DNA from: Megalopta genalis
Lineage: Eukaryota > Arthropoda > Insecta > Hymenoptera > Halictidae
Assembly (NCBI RefSeq): GCF_051020955.1
Contig: NC_135016.1
Coordinates: 16,350,501 to 16,414,500 of the forward strand
DNA length: 64,000 nt
Direction: 5' to 3'
Shown: positions 62,466 to 64,000 of the stretch, piece after piece
Layout: each line of letters opens with the position of its first letter
Position numbering within the stretch: position 1 is the stretch's first letter
Translations under genes and position numbers: made by a program
The notes under the pieces: model-generated
Seen by the model: the letters and a program-made list of their open reading frames with translations, nothing else
Databases searched by the model: none
Told to the model about the DNA's origin: nothing

Positions 62466-64000
62466 CTCTTTGTTCGCGTCGTCGACGGAACGAGCGAAGC
62501 GTATTGGCCGCACCTTCTCCGCGGCTGTCCAACGAGGCTCGTGGAACTCGAGCCGACTCGTTGGAATCGGGCAAGACCGATTGACCCAAACTCGTTACGG
62601 ATCCGCGTAGTTCCATTTTCTGAAGGGATTGCGCGTAAATTCCCTCGCGCGATCCTCCCAATGCCGTAACAACCGTCGTGACGATCCGGTGGAGACGCGT
62701 TTATCGAACGTTCCGGAAACTCGACTCGCTTTACGAGAGAACCACTGAACGACATGAATGAATGAATTCTCGAGGAAGGGAGGGGAACGAAACTTGGCAA
62801 TGGGATTGCCGAGCAAGAGCGTTGTACGTGTGCAGGGTGCGTTAGGCTCCGGCGGGGATAGAGTACGCGTACGCGTATTACATGCATGTACGTGTACGAG
62901 TATGTACGTAGAAAATTCTTGGAATCGGACCGGGACTTCGACTCCCATGTACGTACGAGTGCTAACACGATTCTCGAACAACTATCGGATCGTTTCAAAA
63001 ACGAACGTACTCTCCGATTCTAAATTATTCCGATGGAAATAAATCCGAGACCGTCGAAGGCTATCGATTTCTAGTATCTTCGCATAAACCGTATATCGGT
63101 TTTGTTTGCGCGCGTTACTCGTTAGATTCGTCTTCGTTGGTACGAAACGGAACGAAATTTTCGTACCGTTCGCGACGAGTCTTCGCCTCGAATTCGATGA
63201 AATTCCAGCCTCCGAATCAACGGATCAACGGATCAACGGATCAACGGATCAACGGATCGAGCACGATTTTGTTTGTCGCTCGTTCGTCTACGCTTGTTCG
63301 CTTGAAAATATTTCTGTTTCGCAGGAAAATTGTACGCTGTATTTGGAAAGAGACAAGGACGCGTAATCGCTGCGGAGAGTGCTGGATTCGGTGGGCAGTT
63401 TCGCGTGCTGGCAACGTTACCTGTACCGGAGAGTTTCCAACTTGCCAGAGAATTGCGAACTCAGACGTCCGGGCTGGCTAGTCCTCAACTGGTTTTCAGC
63501 CATTGGGAGGCAAGTTTTTTCATACCGAGGAGCGCGCGTTCCTCCGCATTTTTCCACTTTTCTCGATCGAGAACCGACCTCGCGTGTCGCTAACCGTTAC
63601 TTCTATTCCAATCGTTCGTAAATACTCGAACGGAGGAGCAACTTCCGACGGTAATCGTTAGCGAAACGAGCAACGCCGTATTCGGTTCTCTTCTTATTTC
63701 GGTCTACGCGCGTCCCCTTCTTTCGTTCTCTTTAGTTGTACTTCGCGTCGGTACGGTTCGAACGTCGTACCGATTCCGATTAACGATCCGCTAAAACGCC
63801 GCGGCGATCGTCGACCATCGATTTTCAAGTATTTACTCCGCATCCGACCGAGGCCAATGCGATATTCCCTCGAAATTGTCGTTTATATCGTATCGAACGG
63901 TATCGTTGATCCATCGGTATGTCGCAGGTGATCGAGCAAGATCCTTACTGGACACCTTCCACCGACGAGGAATATCTTCATTTCGGCGACAAGGCGGACA
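40509..64000 (+). CDS. EFL1: EFL1, elongation factor-like GTPase 1 (partial at 3' end)
   Basis: Exons are 40509-43279, 43444-43566, 43805-43953, 63325-63509 and 63928 to the right edge; phases agree throughout. EFL1 (yeast Ria1) works with SBDS to release eIF6 from cytoplasmic pre-60S subunits. GTPase motifs are AHVDHGKT (residues 26-33), DSPGHVDF (from 92) and NKID (146-149). Later EF-2-like blocks include GEVHLERCLEDL, EPIVPFRETV, IWSFGPRNCGPNIL, MVSGFQLATLAGPLCEEPM, SGLASPQLVFSHWE and STDEEYLHFGDKAD; each has a close counterpart in human EFL1. Oddities: a very large first coding exon; a poly-Glu insertion near residues 195-215 and a KE repeat near 515-530; a 19.4-kb third intron that contains two antisense genes; and a GC-AG fourth intron (GAG|GCAAGT at 63510). 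The last few dozen residues lie beyond the window. Confidence 0.96.
41093..41150. repeat. Coding GAG/GAA repeat in EFL1
   Basis: An in-frame GAG/GAA tract encodes roughly 17 glutamates in the region that in human EFL1 is a short variable acidic insert. A second repeat at about 42049-42092 (GAGAAG/GAAAAG) encodes alternating Lys-Glu. Confidence 0.92.
44932..51249 (-). CDS. Secreted Cys-rich protein with long Ser/Thr-rich N-terminus (nested gene B)
   Basis: Five exons, 51249-50344, 46921-46667, 45944-45794, 45284-45162 and 45032-44932, are all GT-AG with agreeing phases. They encode about 511 residues entirely within EFL1 intron 3 on the opposite strand. The first exon starts with a signal peptide (MKPIDGLAWFVVLMTGTAAL). 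It then gives about 280 residues of Ser/Thr/Asn/Gly low complexity with NG and SLS repeats, likely heavily O-glycosylated. The last four exons carry the conserved part: YYPHNQHIYLLPEC, CNAVYVRLNF, CACPGRYRDPC, DDLHTTELVTD, KTCEPVAEMREC, HYLVICRCP, GPMSHDQPTYA, IRVYGMMC, and the C-terminus PSFPWYKVQQLMDTAVWD. This resembles, from memory, arthropod secreted proteins annotated as U-scoloptoxin(11)-like. Function is unknown and nothing indicates venom. It is homologous to nested gene A. Confidence 0.83.
45109..45145. repeat. (AG)n microsatellite next to a splice site
   Basis: About 18 AG units, read as a CT tract on the minus strand, lie 11 bases downstream of the fourth-exon donor of nested gene B. 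In the sense orientation it is a polypyrimidine run inside the short intron before the last exon. Confidence 0.93.
46922..50343. other. Large first intron of nested gene B
   Basis: 3.4 kb, GC-rich and CpG-dense. It includes an (ACG)n/(GAC)n run at about 47820-47861 and GAAAC repeats near 49226-49256. Many long overlapping open frames exist on both strands but none shows conserved protein sequence. Confidence 0.55.
53227..53270. repeat. (TA)n tract with GTATG interruption
   Basis: Two TA runs surround a GTATGTATA core. It is strikingly AT-only in a very GC-rich neighbourhood and self-complementary, so it could extrude as a cruciform. Confidence 0.92.
53720..53759. repeat. (GA)n microsatellite
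   Basis: About 19 GA units in the spacer between the two nested genes. It creates apparent RERE and SLSL open frames. Confidence 0.94.
56718..59676 (-). CDS. Secreted Cys-rich protein (nested gene A)
   Basis: Four exons, 59676-59422, 57610-57390, 57246-57075 and 56966-56718, are GT-AG with consistent phases and encode 298 residues wholly inside EFL1 intron 3, antisense to EFL1. The N-terminus is a signal peptide (MADLMCLLLAMFGQLF), followed by an acidic helical stretch and a dibasic DRKRKHR site that may be a proprotein cleavage site. The mature part is Cys-rich: LPECSDRSEVC, ERQCRCPDGRTC, DDGHTIVDKTRQYKLCEPV, CRYFK, QRVYCRCRPSSVPYL, FACSPQS, LRCQRKEPCRLFTVRKR, LCQCPKGHRCPRRHTDPG and KTYSGYC. 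The end at VYTV is a TAA. Its first Cys module aligns with nested gene B; the second module (RLRCQRKEPC onward) has no equivalent there. From memory it recalls insect proteins annotated giant-lens-like or U-scoloptoxin(11)-like; I cannot confirm which. A secreted signalling modulator is the most likely role. Confidence 0.85.
58770..58815. repeat. C-run followed by (CT)n microsatellite
   Basis: About ten cytosines followed by about 18 CT units, inside the first intron of nested gene A. On the gene's strand it is a purine (AG)n tract. Confidence 0.93.
59274..59305. repeat. (GA)n microsatellite
   Basis: About 15 GA units inside the first intron of nested gene A, some 115 bases beyond its first exon. 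Confidence 0.92.
60966..61098. repeat. CACTC/CATTC pentanucleotide minisatellite
   Basis: About 25 imperfect tandem five-base units (CACTC, TACTC, CATTC, CAGTC). Because five is not a multiple of three, all frames on both strands stay open and give spurious HSTPL-type and GVEW-type repeat peptides. Confidence 0.92.
62434..62461. repeat. (GAC)n trinucleotide repeat
   Basis: Nine GAC units in EFL1 intron 3. Apparent poly-Asp and poly-Ser frames here are not genes. Confidence 0.9.

Larger units (their letters stand above)
59677..63324. other. Upstream flank of nested gene A / 3' end of EFL1 intron 3
   Basis: 3.6 kb between the start of nested gene A and EFL1 exon four. It should contain the gene A promoter. 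Simple repeats are a (TC)n at 60698-60737, the CACTC minisatellite, a GATTC run near 62302-62336, a (GAC)n at 62434-62461, and a GGATCAAC repeat near 63216-63258. No exon is supported. Confidence 0.55.

Overview
This is eukaryotic nuclear DNA, most likely from a hymenopteran insect and plausibly a bee. The evidence is multi-exon genes with canonical GT-AG introns, insect-type orthologues, many microsatellites, and a sharp base-composition contrast. Roughly the first 29 kb is AT-rich. The last 33 kb is much more GC-rich and full of CpG (CGA/TCGA words). In the GC-rich half, stop codons are rare and most long open frames are spurious. Species is an inference; no database search was possible.

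Layout. On the minus strand, left to right: (1) the 5' part of a SUGP1-like splicing factor, running off the left edge; (2) a large unrecognised two-exon protein carrying five copies of a K-[RK]-S-[HY]-[KR]-K motif; (3) a complete eight-exon DET1 gene; (4) an RNF115/RNF126-type RING E3 ligase; (5) after a gene-poor stretch containing a Tc1-like foldback element, a DGCR2/IDD-like transmembrane gene. The polarity then switches to plus: (6) a glutamate-rich protein with THEG-like repeats, unrecognised overall; (7) a three-exon 17-beta-HSD/3-ketoacyl-CoA reductase (HSD17B12 family); (8) EFL1, the ribosome-maturation GTPase, which runs off the right edge.

The most striking structure is inside EFL1. 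Its third intron is about 19.4 kb (43954-63324) and holds two complete multi-exon genes on the opposite strand. Both encode secreted cysteine-rich proteins, and their cysteine frameworks align with each other (LPEC...VC...C-x-C-P...DD-x-HT...CEPV...CRC). They look like an ancient tandem duplication nested in a host intron. They recall arthropod proteins annotated as U-scoloptoxin(11)-like or giant-lens-like, but their role is unknown and nothing here indicates venom.

Functionally the window mixes housekeeping genes (splicing, ubiquitin ligases DET1 and RNF126, ER lipid synthesis, 60S maturation) with membrane or secreted signalling candidates (DGCR2-like and the nested pair) and two poorly known lineage proteins. 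Exon boundaries were assigned by reading splice sites and checking phase, so they are predictions.
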